From assembly GCA_026874595.1 (NCBI GenBank), contig CM049306.1:83230142-83294141 (forward strand): a stretch of DNA of 64,000 nucleotides, in the 5' to 3' direction. The notes beneath the pieces were generated by a model, which made no database searches, had not been told where the DNA came from, and worked only from the letters and a program-made list of their open reading frames with translations. Of this stretch, positions 58,401-59,414 are shown in pieces. Source of the stretch: Sipunculus nudus (lineage: Eukaryota > Annelida > Sipuncula > Golfingiida > Sipunculidae). Made by a program: the position numbers and the translations under genes. Every line of letters begins with the position of its first letter. Position 1 is the stretch's first letter.

Positions 58401-59414
58401 AAAAAACATATTAATACTGCAAGGTGACTATATATAAATGAAATTTTATATAAAATTACTGAATAGTTCTGAAGTTCATCAAAATTGCTATAATGACAAA
58501 CTGACTATCTGTCTCATACTAGTAATAGCTACAAAAATTTATTAAAATGTGCTGATGAATCAATATTACAGATATATAAATCTACTGAAAATTATGAAAA
58601 ATGTTTAAATAATGACACTTAAAAGCAACTTTACAGGCACGTTTAGGAGCTGTTTTAATGACATAAGTAAAAACACAATTTTAGGGCTCCATATCAGTAG
58701 GGATGGTGTTTGATACAAATTATCTCAGCACATCTTGTCTTGCAGGTGTTCCAGTCATTTCTCCAGAAAGCCCGCCTCCCCTGCCACTAAAAACGTCTAC
58801 AGAAAACACTCCTAACTCAACTGAGAGCACAGGAAGACTGGGCAGGATTTCTAAACTGCTACGGAGAGGCAGCAGTGAGAATGTTAATTCTGTGAGTATG
58901 AGAGTTTTACCCAAGAAATGGAGTGTTGTAAATAGTTACTAAATACTAAAGTGAAAAACAGTGCCATTTAAGTGTATCTTGCTTGATGCCAGGATTATCA
59001 TATTAATAAAATGTTGATAGTGATATGCCCAATGTACTAACTAGTATACTACTTGAAAAATGTCTGACCTAGAATATCCATAACCTTAATTATCTGAACA
59101 GTAGATGTCCCCCAAACCATTCGGATATGAGAGGTTCTACTGTATAAGAACAATACTGAACAGTGTTCATTGTTTTCAAATGAGCTAGCTTGGAGAGTAT
59201 TGACCAGAGTAGCTTACATTTTCTTAACAGTCAACATACATGTATGCACAAAATAAATAAGAAGTTTTCTTTATCAATGTATTTCAGTTGATGTTTTATT
59301 CTATTATTTAACTTTCAGCTTCCTTTGTCCCTGCCACCAGACACTTCCGGTGGGTCCTCACCAAAACTTCCTCCAAAAAAACCCGGCAAGAAGAAGAATG
59401 AGAGTGATGTATAA
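459..59414 (+). CDS. DOCK1: DOCK1-like Rac guanine nucleotide exchange factor, 49 exons, 5' end missing
   Basis: Seen: 49 exons with GT-AG borders and matching phases give one open frame of 1,759 residues ending in TAA. Order: N-terminal helical region (1-308), DHR1 (about 309-505, starting [13 protein letters not shown]), helical repeats (506-1090), DHR2 (about 1090-1500, with ENRMSC at its start and [12 protein letters not shown] near 1420), then a Ser-rich tail with PPPLPLK. Known for the family: DOCK-A proteins bind ELMO through the N-terminal SH3 region, bind PIP3 through DHR1, and load GTP on Rac through DHR2, driving cell migration, engulfment and myoblast fusion; Crk binds the C-terminal proline motifs. 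DOCK-A is preferred over DOCK3/4 because of [25 protein letters not shown] and the tail. Vertebrate DOCK1 is near 1,865 residues, so about 115 are upstream. The frame is uninterrupted, so the gene looks functional. The exact orthologue among DOCK1/2/5 cannot be told; invertebrates usually have one DOCK-A gene. Confidence 0.96.
953..1008 (+). CDS. DOCK1: DOCK1-like window exon 2
   Basis: Residues 32-50 ([18 protein letters not shown]), close to DELKELKKKVTAKIDYGN of DOCK1. Acceptor TTACAG, donor GTAAGT, ends in phase 2. The following 434-bp intron shows nothing. Confidence 0.93.
1443..1530 (+). CDS. DOCK1: DOCK1-like window exon 3
   Basis: Residues 50-79. [17 protein letters not shown] matches the conserved LGLDLVVRDEDGNILDP block. 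Donor GTGAGT, phase 0. It is followed by the largest intron of the window (11,521 bp). Confidence 0.95.
3465..3569. mobile_element. Short palindromic MITE, copy 1
   Basis: Begins TACAGTAAAACCTC and ends AGGTTTTCCTGTA, imperfect 13-bp terminal inverted repeats. The interior is a run of GACCA(C/T) phrases. Related sequence sits at 55118-55305 and, less complete, around 62651-62760 and 59086-59150. It is too short to encode anything and is non-autonomous. Confidence 0.6.
4371..4795. repeat. Two-copy tandem duplication, 210-bp unit
   Basis: Copies at 4371-4580 and 4581-about 4795 both start ACCAAAGCCTATAGGAG. They are almost identical; the visible differences are in the TATATA run and an A run. 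The near identity implies a recent local duplication. Confidence 0.95.
6017..6163. repeat. Two-copy tandem duplication, 74-bp unit
   Basis: The phrase ACACTGGTCTTAATACATCA and the following 50 bases occur at about 6021-6088 and again at 6095-6163. The copies differ at only a few bases (TCTAGACGAC versus TCTAGAAGAC). Confidence 0.93.
6483..7018. repeat. Large imperfect inverted repeat (foldback-like)
   Basis: The left arm (about 6483-6730) is the reverse complement of the right arm (about 6770-7018) at roughly 75-80% identity by eye, with a spacer near 40 bp. Open frames read outward on opposite strands start the same way (MFKIW, then GC.MQ), simply because the arms mirror each other. It could be a foldback transposon or an old inverted duplication. 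No clear terminal motif or target duplication was found. Confidence 0.75.
8675..8830. repeat. Decayed dispersed repeat
   Basis: The stretch with ATCAGATCTTTTATAAAATC, followed by AATGAGGATTGCC and a 'ccttggGTCcTTaTCaAa' tail, resembles 22650-22830 inside the hAT-like element. The match is only partial, so the relation is tentative. Confidence 0.35.
10432..10459. repeat. (TC)n microsatellite
   Basis: About 14 uninterrupted TC units, inside the hAT-like insertion. Confidence 0.97.
11007..11505. repeat. Internal direct repeat of the hAT-like insertion, period about 271 bp
   Basis: AAGATCGTATTAT..., CATATAAAAAACAA.ATCAAA and GCATAACATTCTTTATT.ATA occur in the same order at 11007-11217 and 11278-11505. 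A third, shorter echo (CCTTTGAACATTA..) is at 10586 and 10979. Confidence 0.85.
13052..13093 (+). CDS. DOCK1: DOCK1-like window exon 4
   Basis: Residues 80-93 ([14 protein letters not shown]), only 42 bp; aligns with HEIASKQVEERLQ of DOCK1. Acceptor TTTTAG, donor GTAAGA, phase 0 at both ends, so skipping it would keep the frame. The following 354-bp intron shows nothing. Confidence 0.9.
13448..13584 (+). CDS. DOCK1: DOCK1-like window exon 5
   Basis: Residues 94-139. [20 protein letters not shown] matches LFVNLKNVVCKIGEDAEVLM of DOCK1. Acceptor CTACAG, donor GTGAGT, ends in phase 2. Confidence 0.95.
14025..14600. repeat. Degenerate two-unit tandem repeat, period about 303 bp
   Basis: CCTTGTGAGC.GG.TATCT at 14031 and 14334, TTTCATTTCTTTGGTG.TGAT, and CTTATTTCTCAGGAA at 14188 and 14489 recur in the same order. 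Units carry TGACCTTGA or TCAAGGTCA. A shorter relative lies at about 19960-20110 (TTCTTCAGGAACGGCTGGAT). Confidence 0.75.
14960..15570 (+). repeat. Family C repeat array with DR1 motifs, copy 1
   Basis: Monomers of about 140-215 bp repeat the phrases CA.ATTTAATGAGGTCAGAGGT, CACCAGACT.CTTTGTG, and TT..CACAATAA.TTA. Perfect DR1 motifs (AGGTCA, one base, AGGTCA) lie at 15164-15176 and 15310-15322. A third, at about 15527, is mutated. The block carries GCGTATTATGCACCCTTACGGTGCTC, shared with copies at 29874 and 51534; its GCACC-CTTAC-GGTGC part can form a hairpin. A mobile origin is likely but the superfamily is unknown. Confidence 0.7.
15884..15971 (+). CDS. DOCK1: DOCK1-like window exon 6
   Basis: Residues 139-168 ([16 protein letters not shown], then [10 protein letters not shown]); DOCK1 has SENYLVRWSSSGLPKD and LHNLRAVFT. 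Acceptor TTGCAG, donor GTAAGT, phase 0. The following 458-bp intron shows nothing. Confidence 0.95.
16430..16493 (+). CDS. DOCK1: DOCK1-like window exon 7
   Basis: Residues 169-190 ([20 protein letters not shown]). Acceptor TTTTAG, donor GTAAGT, ends in phase 1. The following 580-bp intron shows nothing. Confidence 0.94.
17074..17145 (+). CDS. DOCK1: DOCK1-like window exon 8
   Basis: Residues 190-214 ([10 protein letters not shown], then CRRPFGVA); the RRPFGVAV block is a DOCK-A hallmark. Donor GTAGGT, ends in phase 1. The following 616-bp intron has only a short TGATTAATGAG duplication near 17465-17495. Confidence 0.95.
17762..17967 (+). CDS. DOCK1: DOCK1-like window exon 9
   Basis: Residues 214-282. 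[10 protein letters not shown] matches VMDVTDIING, and [19 protein letters not shown] matches the HKGQGLWVTLKLLPGDIHQ region. Acceptor CTTCAG, donor GTAATG, phase 0. The following 459-bp intron shows nothing. Confidence 0.96.
18427..18508 (+). CDS. DOCK1: DOCK1-like window exon 10
   Basis: Residues 283-310 ([20 protein letters not shown], then FPDVIMP). Acceptor TTTCAG. The donor GTTATT is poor, but it joins in frame to exon 11 exactly where DOCK1 reads IIMPGDVRNDIY. The following 468-bp intron shows nothing definite. Confidence 0.93.
18977..19101 (+). CDS. DOCK1: DOCK1-like window exon 11, start of DHR1
   Basis: Residues 310-351. [20 protein letters not shown] opens the DHR1 (C2-like, PIP3-binding) domain. 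[17 protein letters not shown] follows. Acceptor GACAG, donor GTAATA, phase 0. The following 446-bp intron shows nothing. Confidence 0.97.
19548..19646 (+). CDS. DOCK1: DOCK1-like window exon 12 (DHR1)
   Basis: Residues 352-384. [19 protein letters not shown] matches YKSVIYYQVKQPRWFETVK. 99 bp, phase 0 at both ends. The following 713-bp intron holds a degenerate repeat relative at about 19960-20110. Confidence 0.97.
20360..20432 (+). CDS. DOCK1: DOCK1-like window exon 13 (DHR1)
   Basis: Residues 385-409 ([20 protein letters not shown], then SSTE); DOCK1 has VAIPIEDVNRSHLRFTFRHRSS. Acceptor AACAG, donor GTAAAT, ends in phase 1. Confidence 0.96.
20649..20661 (+). promoter_or_regulatory. Perfect DR1 nuclear-receptor motif (candidate)
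   Basis: AGGTCA-C-AGGTCA on the + strand. Known: DR1 is the preferred site of RXR homodimers, HNF4 and PPAR/RXR. Here it lies in intron outside any recognised repeat copy. Binding is unproven. Confidence 0.4.
22439..23299. mobile_element. hAT-like non-autonomous element
   Basis: Starts TAGGGCTGTAATGA and ends TCATTACAGCCCTA, a 14-bp terminal inverted repeat with further inverted similarity inside (ATCATGATAC and GTCATGATAC). Flanking octamers TTATCTTC (22431-22438) and TTATTTGT (23300-23307) agree at 5 of 8 positions, compatible with a decayed 8-bp target duplication. No transposase frame. Confidence 0.65.
23818..23921 (+). CDS. DOCK1: DOCK1-like window exon 14 (DHR1)
   Basis: Residues 409-443. 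[16 protein letters not shown] and [15 protein letters not shown] match KDKSEKIFALAFVKLM and GTTLRDGEHDLIVYK. Donor GTGAGG, phase 0. The following 889-bp intron has a poly-C run (about 23959-23976) and a decayed GTCTGTCTGTCC-type repeat at about 24215-24480. Confidence 0.97.
24811..25003 (+). CDS. DOCK1: DOCK1-like window exon 15, end of DHR1
   Basis: Residues 444-508. [18 protein letters not shown] and [17 protein letters not shown] match the end of DHR1 in DOCK1 ([17 protein letters not shown]). Acceptor CCTCAG, donor GTAAAT, ends in phase 1. Confidence 0.97.
25098..25272 (-). mobile_element. tRNA-derived SINE fragment, reverse orientation
   Basis: Read on the - strand it has a tRNA-like head with a B-box-like GGTTCGATC (complement of 25232-25240), then GCCCTGTCCAAGG.TGGT and TTCTCCGG.CCTTCCTCCACC. 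The same central phrases occur in the SINE at 47902. It sits in the 1,029-bp intron after exon 15, next to a second SINE on the + strand. Confidence 0.65.
25300..25795 (+). mobile_element. tRNA-derived SINE with long body
   Basis: tRNA-like head (TTTTGGTTAAGTTGTTGGAC as A box region, GGTTCAATCC at 25360-25369 as B box), a middle part of about 140 bp, then GCTTGTCCAAGGCCGGTGG.TTTT and a tail ending in TTTATTTATTTAT. The head and the conserved domain are further apart than in the other copies, so it may be composite. Confidence 0.6.
26033..26130 (+). CDS. DOCK1: DOCK1-like window exon 16
   Basis: Residues 508-540. [20 protein letters not shown] matches VDLLGLLKWRSNTSLLQQNL, the start of the helical repeats after DHR1. 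[10 protein letters not shown] follows. Acceptor CTACAG, donor GTAACC, phase 0. The following 464-bp intron shows nothing. Confidence 0.96.
26595..26684 (+). CDS. DOCK1: DOCK1-like window exon 17
   Basis: Residues 541-570 ([18 protein letters not shown], then NLVFDAL). 90 bp, phase 0 at both ends; matches FLQDTLDALFNIMMENSE. The following 484-bp intron shows nothing. Confidence 0.97.
27169..27269 (+). CDS. DOCK1: DOCK1-like window exon 18
   Basis: Residues 571-604 ([20 protein letters not shown], then [13 protein letters not shown]); DOCK1 has [22 protein letters not shown]. Donor GTAAGG, phase 2. The following 541-bp intron holds a small degenerate duplication around 27535-27660 (TATTTTTGGAAAACGGCA and TATTTGGAAAATGGCA). 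Confidence 0.96.
27811..27945 (+). CDS. DOCK1: DOCK1-like window exon 19
   Basis: Residues 604-649. [20 protein letters not shown] matches YKAMKALESIFKFIVRSRIL. Acceptor TTGTAG, donor GTAAGT, ends in phase 2. The following 2,410-bp intron is mostly repeats (28039-29028 and 29105-30205). Confidence 0.96.
28039..29028 (+). mobile_element. Family B element, copy 1
   Basis: Begins GTATCCC and ends GGGGATACTAT, short inverted ends. It shares its whole order of phrases with 48947-50030: GACATGTGCATAGATATGGG, then CATTATAAGTCAAAAACTAA. The latter unit occurs twice here (28438 and 28746), so the core is a tandem repeat of about 310 bp. No coding frame. Bivalve genomes are known to carry mobile elements with internal tandem repeats; assignment to any of those is a guess. 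Confidence 0.7.
29105..29910 (+). repeat. Family C repeat array with DR1 motifs, copy 2
   Basis: Five degenerate monomers spaced 140-160 bp, each with a CA.AT.TTTGATGAGGTCAGAGG-like segment. Perfect DR1 motifs lie at 29265-29277, 29412-29424 and 29715-29727 (the last is AGGTCA-A-AGGTCA). It ends with GCGTATTATGCACC.TTTGTGGTGCTC. A fragment of the same family with a DR1 at 30190-30202 sits 280 bp further on. Confidence 0.75.
30120..30205 (+). repeat. Family C fragment
   Basis: ATTTAATGAGGTCAGAGGTC with one perfect DR1 (30190-30202); about one monomer, close to the acceptor of window exon 20. A short (GT)n run follows at 30303-30318. Confidence 0.65.
30356..30464 (+). CDS. DOCK1: DOCK1-like window exon 20
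   Basis: Residues 649-685 ([19 protein letters not shown], then [17 protein letters not shown]); DOCK1 has YENKGEADFVESLLQLFRSINDMM. Acceptor TCCAG, donor GTAATC, phase 0. The following 579-bp intron shows nothing. Confidence 0.95.
31044..31114 (+). CDS. DOCK1: DOCK1-like window exon 21
   Basis: Residues 686-709 ([20 protein letters not shown], then KEF); DOCK1 has [23 protein letters not shown]. Acceptor TTACAG, donor GTATAG, phase 2. The following 374-bp intron shows nothing. Confidence 0.96.
31489..31595 (+). CDS. DOCK1: DOCK1-like window exon 22
   Basis: Residues 709-745 ([20 protein letters not shown], then [12 protein letters not shown]). Acceptor TTTCAG, donor GTCAGT, ends in phase 1. 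The following intron carries a family A repeat and relics of exon 23. Confidence 0.95.
31915..32213 (+). mobile_element. Family A repeat, copy 2 (3' truncated)
   Basis: TGTCACCCGCTTCC start, GACATTGAATTGGGTTTGTC, a GTCTGTCC run, then TGCATACCTTGGTTGGGATT; stops soon after GACATGTGGAGACATCTTCA. The right inverted end is missing. Confidence 0.75.
32430..32667 (+). pseudogene. Relic tandem duplications of the start of window exon 23
   Basis: Copy A (32430-32520) contains CAGAGAAATCCTGCTGCC, close to exon 23 GTAGAGAGATTCTGTTGCC. In the exon's frame it reads REILLP and then TAG, so it is dead. Copy B (from 32521, just after TATTATAG) reads GATGTAGAGAGATTC, and copy C (32591-32667) has CTTCTTGCCGCCAGATTTCATGATG-like similarity to the exon. 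All share the downstream phrase ATGAATGTGTA and ACTGTGAGTT. I infer repeated duplication of the acceptor plus about 45 bp of exon. Confidence 0.65.
32668..32795 (+). CDS. DOCK1: DOCK1-like window exon 23
   Basis: Residues 745-787 ([20 protein letters not shown], then [17 protein letters not shown]). CREILLP and the LSHILEVLYRKDV-like end are DOCK-A marks. Acceptor TTACAG, donor GTAAGG, phase 0. The intron after it is 1,563 bp. Confidence 0.96.
32828..33230. mobile_element. MITE-like element with GGTTGCCA ends
   Basis: Begins ACAGGGTTGCCA and ends TGGCAAACCTG, flanked by TACA on both sides. GTCAGGGAAAAGTCAGGGAA occurs at the left and right, in direct orientation. It lies 32 bp downstream of the exon 23 donor. 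No coding frame. Superfamily not assigned. Confidence 0.55.
33368..33750 (+). mobile_element. Family A repeat, copy 3
   Basis: Full-length copy: TGCCCCCACTTCC start, GTCTGTCTGTC run, two direct copies of ACATGTGGAGACATCTTCAG, and GGCGGAAGC, poly-G, GACA at the end. Between 33751 and 34358 I see only AT-rich sequence. Confidence 0.8.
34359..34454 (+). CDS. DOCK1: DOCK1-like window exon 24
   Basis: Residues 788-819 ([20 protein letters not shown], then GLDRDSPLT); DOCK1 has GPTQRHVQIIMEKLLRTVNR and GRDSEL. 96 bp, phase 0 at both ends. The next intron, 6,001 bp, holds the DIRS-type element. Confidence 0.96.
34676..34854 (+). repeat. DIRS left inverted terminal repeat
   Basis: GTTTTATTACGTAAAC start through GAGCCACATTATTC. 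About 135 bp from TTTTCTGTATTAATGAG inward is a near-perfect inverted match of 40053-40194, with few mismatches (CGCACACTTCC versus CGCCCACTTCC). The outer 40 bp differ from the right end, as is normal in DIRS elements. Confidence 0.93.
34973..36260 (+). pseudogene. DIRS Gag-like frame, broken
   Basis: From ATG at 34973: [20 protein letters not shown], then [20 protein letters not shown]. This Cys/His spacing (CxxC, HxxxCxxC) is typical of the N-terminus of DIRS Gag proteins. A TAA at 35096-35098 interrupts it. The same frame reopens at 35195 as a Pro/Ser-rich region and meets a 22-base C run (35603-35624), after which the frame changes. Gag-like sequence continues ([20 protein letters not shown], ending at TAG 36258-36260). 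The end of Gag may lie further on, in the frame open from 36286 to about 36800. Confidence 0.7.
37001..37583 (+). pseudogene. DIRS reverse transcriptase domain
   Basis: In one frame: [20 protein letters not shown], then [35 protein letters not shown] (first catalytic Asp in DFTDAYFHV), [16 protein letters not shown], and YLDD (catalytic pair, 37439-37450). A TAG follows YLDD directly at 37451-37453 where relatives usually have Trp. The frame continues past it (LVQAP, then [20 protein letters not shown]) and shifts at a run of four T at 37580-37583 into the RNase H frame. Domain identity is clear; this copy is inactive as written. Confidence 0.9.
37539..38834 (+). pseudogene. DIRS RNase H and following methylase-like region
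   Basis: An open frame of 431 codons that overlaps the end of the reverse transcriptase frame and takes over near 37580. RNase H residues: [16 protein letters not shown] (Asp), [15 protein letters not shown] (Glu), [18 protein letters not shown] (Asp), ADALSRD (Asp). After it come [17 protein letters not shown] and [20 protein letters not shown] and [15 protein letters not shown], the DIRS segment often called methyltransferase-like; that last name is uncertain. The region is open to a stop at 38832-38834. Confidence 0.85.
38830..39760 (+). pseudogene. DIRS tyrosine recombinase
   Basis: The core-binding part reads [20 protein letters not shown] and [13 protein letters not shown]. The catalytic part has LALATAGR (first catalytic Arg) followed immediately by TGA at 39175-39177, then AELHALMAD. 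At 39439-39750 come [33 protein letters not shown] (HxxR) and [15 protein letters not shown] (Trp and the nucleophile Tyr). Frame changes occur around 39100 and between 39200 and 39430. Tyrosine recombinases replace integrase in this class. All the key residues are still visible, although spread over frames. Confidence 0.85.
39901..40011 (+). repeat. DIRS internal complementary region
   Basis: 39901-39947 is the reverse complement of the left extremity (34676-34722), and 39945-40011 of the right extremity. They overlap at AAC (39945-39947), which corresponds to GTT at both element ends. This is the expected signature of a circle-junction template in DIRS replication. Confidence 0.93.
40053..40257 (+). 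repeat. DIRS right inverted terminal repeat
   Basis: GAATAATGTGGCTCTACC through the mirrored left repeat, then an extension with ACCATTCACGGGGAGGGGAA and a G run, ending GTT at 40255-40257. From 40258 the sequence is host intron again. Confidence 0.92.
40456..40649 (+). CDS. DOCK1: DOCK1-like window exon 25
   Basis: Residues 820-884. [20 protein letters not shown] and [20 protein letters not shown] match [18 protein letters not shown] and [20 protein letters not shown]. Acceptor CCCAG, donor GTTAGA (weak), phase 2. The following 438-bp intron shows nothing. Confidence 0.96.
41088..41160 (+). CDS. DOCK1: DOCK1-like window exon 26
   Basis: Residues 884-908 ([18 protein letters not shown], then TSPFGYE). 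Acceptor CTACAG, donor GTCAGT, phase 0. The following 531-bp intron shows only AT-rich sequence and T/A runs. Confidence 0.94.
41692..41792 (+). CDS. DOCK1: DOCK1-like window exon 27
   Basis: Residues 909-942. [20 protein letters not shown] and [14 protein letters not shown] match LWNNYFHLAVAFLTQESLQL and ENFSSAKRAKILNK. Donor GTAAGT, phase 2. The following 524-bp intron starts with a G-rich GGGGAGGGG stretch. Confidence 0.97.
42317..42375 (+). CDS. DOCK1: DOCK1-like window exon 28
   Basis: Residues 942-962 ([20 protein letters not shown]); DOCK1 has KYGDMRRQIGFEIRDMWYNL. 59 bp, ends in phase 1. Acceptor CTCCAG, donor GTATGT. Confidence 0.97.
42669..42740 (+). CDS. DOCK1: DOCK1-like window exon 29
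   Basis: Residues 962-986 ([20 protein letters not shown], then IPET). Acceptor TTTTAG, donor GTCAGT, ends in phase 1. The following 1,039-bp intron has only a 20-bp duplication near 42860-42900 (AGATAAATC.TGAAAATACCA). Confidence 0.97.
43780..43874 (+). CDS. DOCK1: DOCK1-like window exon 30
   Basis: Residues 986-1017. [18 protein letters not shown] is identical to the vertebrate DOCK1 block as I recall it. [14 protein letters not shown] follows. Acceptor TGTAG, donor GTCAGT, phase 0. The following 474-bp intron shows nothing. Confidence 0.97.
44349..44434 (+). CDS. DOCK1: DOCK1-like window exon 31
   Basis: Residues 1018-1046 ([20 protein letters not shown], then QYKELFCD); DOCK1 has [23 protein letters not shown]. 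Donor GTCAGT, phase 2. Confidence 0.97.
44803..45095 (+). mobile_element. tRNA-derived SINE
   Basis: tRNA-like head: AGTCTTGGGGTAGAGCACAG (A box) and GAGTTCAAACCCC at 44852-44864 (B box). The body has TTTTGGGGGTTCCTTGGTG and ACACACCCAGGACCT. The body differs from the SINEs at 25098 and 47902, so it is a second family. It sits in the 1,032-bp intron after exon 31; the rest of that intron shows nothing. Confidence 0.7.
45467..45623 (+). CDS. DOCK1: DOCK1-like window exon 32, entry to DHR2
   Basis: Residues 1046-1098. [20 protein letters not shown] and [20 protein letters not shown] then SCLVNLL; DOCK1 has MERLLDYRTIMHDENKENRM. DHR2 begins near the end of this exon. Acceptor TTTCAG, donor GTCAGT, phase 0. 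The following 1,066-bp intron shows nothing recognisable. Confidence 0.97.
46690..46821 (+). CDS. DOCK1: DOCK1-like window exon 33 (DHR2)
   Basis: Residues 1099-1142. [20 protein letters not shown] and [19 protein letters not shown] match FYKEIEREEMYIRYLYKLCD and CDNYTEAAYTLLLHAKLLK. 132 bp, phase 0 at both ends. The next intron is 255 bp. Confidence 0.98.
47077..47196 (+). CDS. DOCK1: DOCK1-like window exon 34 (DHR2)
   Basis: Residues 1143-1182 ([17 protein letters not shown], then [19 protein letters not shown]). The [20 protein letters not shown] run is conserved in DOCK-A. 120 bp, phase 0 at both ends. The following 584-bp intron shows nothing. Confidence 0.97.
47781..47870 (+). CDS. DOCK1: DOCK1-like window exon 35 (DHR2)
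   Basis: Residues 1183-1212 ([20 protein letters not shown], then [10 protein letters not shown]). 90 bp, phase 0 at both ends. Donor GTAAGA. A SINE begins about 32 bp beyond the donor. Confidence 0.97.
47902..48135 (+). mobile_element. tRNA-derived SINE, well preserved
   Basis: The head has GTCTAGGGGTAAGACGC (A box) and GGGTTCAAACCCC at 47951-47963 (B box). The central domain contains TGCCTGTCCAAGGCCGGTG and CTCCGGGTTTTCCGGTTTCC, also seen in the reversed SINE at 25098. The tail is AT-rich (AAAATAAATAATTTTAT). It is the best SINE copy in the window and occupies the first part of the 592-bp intron after exon 35. Confidence 0.8.
48463..48567 (+). CDS. DOCK1: DOCK1-like window exon 36 (DHR2)
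   Basis: Residues 1213-1247 ([20 protein letters not shown], then [15 protein letters not shown]). FxVGYYGxGFPxFL is a DHR2 hallmark. 105 bp, phase 0 at both ends. The following 1,610-bp intron holds family B copy 2. Confidence 0.98.
48947..50030 (+). mobile_element. Family B element, copy 2
   Basis: GTATCCCCCGAC start, GGGGATACTAT end. Shares GACATGTGCATAGATATGGG and the tandem phrase CATTATAAGTCAAAAACTGA (49333) or TATTATAAGTCAAAAACTGA (49530) with copy 1 at 28039. A long poly-G (about 49997-50007) lies near the right end, as in copy 1. No coding frame. Confidence 0.75.
50178..50264 (+). CDS. DOCK1: DOCK1-like window exon 37 (DHR2)
   Basis: Residues 1248-1276 ([20 protein letters not shown], then LQNQFPNAQ); DOCK1 has GKVFIYRGKEYERREDFEAR. 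87 bp, phase 0. The following 345-bp intron shows nothing. Confidence 0.98.
50610..50664 (+). CDS. DOCK1: DOCK1-like window exon 38 (DHR2)
   Basis: Residues 1277-1295 ([18 protein letters not shown]), 55 bp, ends in phase 1. Donor GTATCC is unusual. Joining to exon 39 gives [10 protein letters not shown], matching QYIQCFTVKP, so the junction is well supported. Confidence 0.93.
51243..51570 (+). repeat. Family C repeat array with DR1 motif, copy 3
   Basis: Two degenerate monomers with CATATTTAATGAGGTCAGCAG and TATTTGAAGAGGTCATAGGT; the second holds a perfect DR1 (51518-51530, spacer T). It ends with TTTATTATGCACTCTTACAGTGCTC, the family hairpin. It lies in the 1,228-bp intron after exon 38; the rest of that intron shows nothing. 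Confidence 0.7.
51893..51974 (+). CDS. DOCK1: DOCK1-like window exon 39 (DHR2)
   Basis: Residues 1295-1322 ([20 protein letters not shown], then NVHEQILK). Acceptor ACCAG, donor GTGAGT, phase 2. The next intron is 269 bp. Confidence 0.95.
52244..52316 (+). CDS. DOCK1: DOCK1-like window exon 40 (DHR2)
   Basis: Residues 1322-1346 ([20 protein letters not shown], then GSDVT); DOCK1 has SFYRVNEVQRFEYSRPI. Acceptor AACAG, donor GTAAAG, phase 0. The following 876-bp intron holds a 35-bp tandem duplication. Confidence 0.97.
52850..52919. repeat. Perfect 35-bp tandem duplication
   Basis: The unit GAAATCCAAAAAGCTGAAAT plus 15 bases occurs at 52850-52884 and 52885-52919 with no differences seen. Confidence 0.97.
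53193..53279 (+). CDS. DOCK1: DOCK1-like window exon 41 (DHR2)
   Basis: Residues 1347-1375 ([20 protein letters not shown], then WFLVTNTHA); DOCK1 has NMWIERTIYTTAYKLPGILR. 87 bp, phase 0. A MITE occupies most of the following 871-bp intron. Confidence 0.98.
53379..53881. mobile_element. MITE with TATAGTTC ends, copy 1
   Basis: The left end TATAGTTCATTTCACCACCT and the right end, read in reverse, TATAGTTCGTTTCATCCCCT, both continue into GTCCACCTGTTTTT: terminal inverted repeats of about 38 bp. A second copy lies at 61259-61806. TA at both borders would fit a Tc1/mariner-type target, but this is inference. Confidence 0.8.
54151..54324 (+). CDS. DOCK1: DOCK1-like window exon 42 (DHR2 catalytic centre)
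   Basis: Residues 1376-1433. [20 protein letters not shown], then [20 protein letters not shown]. The LNGIVDxAVxGG segment is the DHR2 insert that carries the nucleotide-sensing valine in studied DOCK proteins; it is intact here. 174 bp, phase 0. The following 467-bp intron shows nothing. Confidence 0.98.
54792..54881 (+). CDS. DOCK1: DOCK1-like window exon 43 (DHR2)
   Basis: Residues 1434-1463 ([20 protein letters not shown], then [10 protein letters not shown]). DOCK1 reads ANYEKAFFTDRYL here; the mollusc-like sequence has ANYKVFFSEEY, one residue shorter. 90 bp, phase 0. Confidence 0.96.
55118..55305. mobile_element. Short palindromic MITE, copy 2
   Basis: ACAGTAAACCTTC start and CAGGTTTCTCTGTA end, with repeated AGACCA(C/T)C(T) phrases between, as in 3465-3569. 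Larger and more decayed than copy 1. Confidence 0.5.
55503..55873 (+). mobile_element. Family A repeat, copy 4, next to an exon
   Basis: GACATTGATTTGAGTTTGTC, TGCATACCTTGGAAGGGATT, two ACATGT.GAGACATCTTCAGG-type phrases, and GAGAAGCAGGGGACA at the end. Its end is 27 bp before the acceptor of window exon 44. Confidence 0.8.
55901..56032 (+). CDS. DOCK1: DOCK1-like window exon 44, end of DHR2
   Basis: Residues 1464-1507 ([20 protein letters not shown], then [20 protein letters not shown]); DOCK1 has IPFLAEGIRIHGDKVTEALR and PFHERMEACFKQLKEKV. Acceptor TTACAG, donor GTCAGT, phase 0. The following 412-bp intron shows nothing. Confidence 0.96.
56445..56560 (+). CDS. DOCK1: DOCK1-like window exon 45 (tail)
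   Basis: Residues 1508-1546 ([20 protein letters not shown], then [18 protein letters not shown]). Basic and Ser-rich; beyond DHR2 and poorly conserved. Acceptor TTCAG, donor GTAAGT, phase 2. The next intron is only 139 bp. Confidence 0.9.
56700..56964 (+). CDS. DOCK1: DOCK1-like window exon 46 (Ser-rich tail)
   Basis: Residues 1546-1634, the longest exon in the window (265 bp). Very rich in Ser ([36 protein letters not shown]), predicted disordered, with many possible phosphorylation sites. Acceptor GACAG, donor GTATGT, phase 0. The next intron holds family A copy 5. Confidence 0.9.
57150..57552 (+). mobile_element. Family A repeat, copy 5
   Basis: TGTCCCCAGATTCTGC start, GACATTGGTTTGGGTTTGTC, TGTCTGTCCCTCCGTCTGTC, two ATGTGGAGACATCTT.AGGGG phrases, and GGTGGAAGCAGGGGACA end. 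A complete copy of about 400 bp. Nothing else is recognised in this 1,020-bp intron. Confidence 0.82.
57985..58120 (+). CDS. DOCK1: DOCK1-like window exon 47 (tail)
   Basis: Residues 1635-1680 ([20 protein letters not shown], then [10 protein letters not shown]). Two proline motifs with flanking Arg/Lys. Acceptor CCACAG, donor GTCAGT, ends in phase 1. In the 625-bp intron after it, 58200-58315 looks faintly tRNA-SINE-like (AGCGGTTATAGTAGTTTAG, CAGTTTGAACTG) but is too decayed to call. Confidence 0.92.
58746..58891 (+). CDS. DOCK1: DOCK1-like window exon 48 (SH3-binding tail)
   Basis: Residues 1680-1728. [18 protein letters not shown] contains PPPLPLK, which fits the PxLPxK consensus bound by Crk SH3 domains; [18 protein letters not shown] follows. 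Known: DOCK1 was found as a Crk-binding protein through such motifs. Acceptor TTGCAG, donor GTGAGT, phase 0. The following 427-bp intron shows nothing except a decayed fragment at about 59086-59150. Confidence 0.94.
59319..59414 (+). CDS. DOCK1: DOCK1-like window exon 49 (last coding exon)
   Basis: Residues 1729-1759 and TAA (59412-59414). [20 protein letters not shown], then [21 protein letters not shown] is a second SH3-type proline-basic motif. Acceptor TTTCAG after a pyrimidine run. Confidence 0.94.
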   Translation, partial: LPLSLPPDTSGGSSPKLPPKKPGKKKNESDV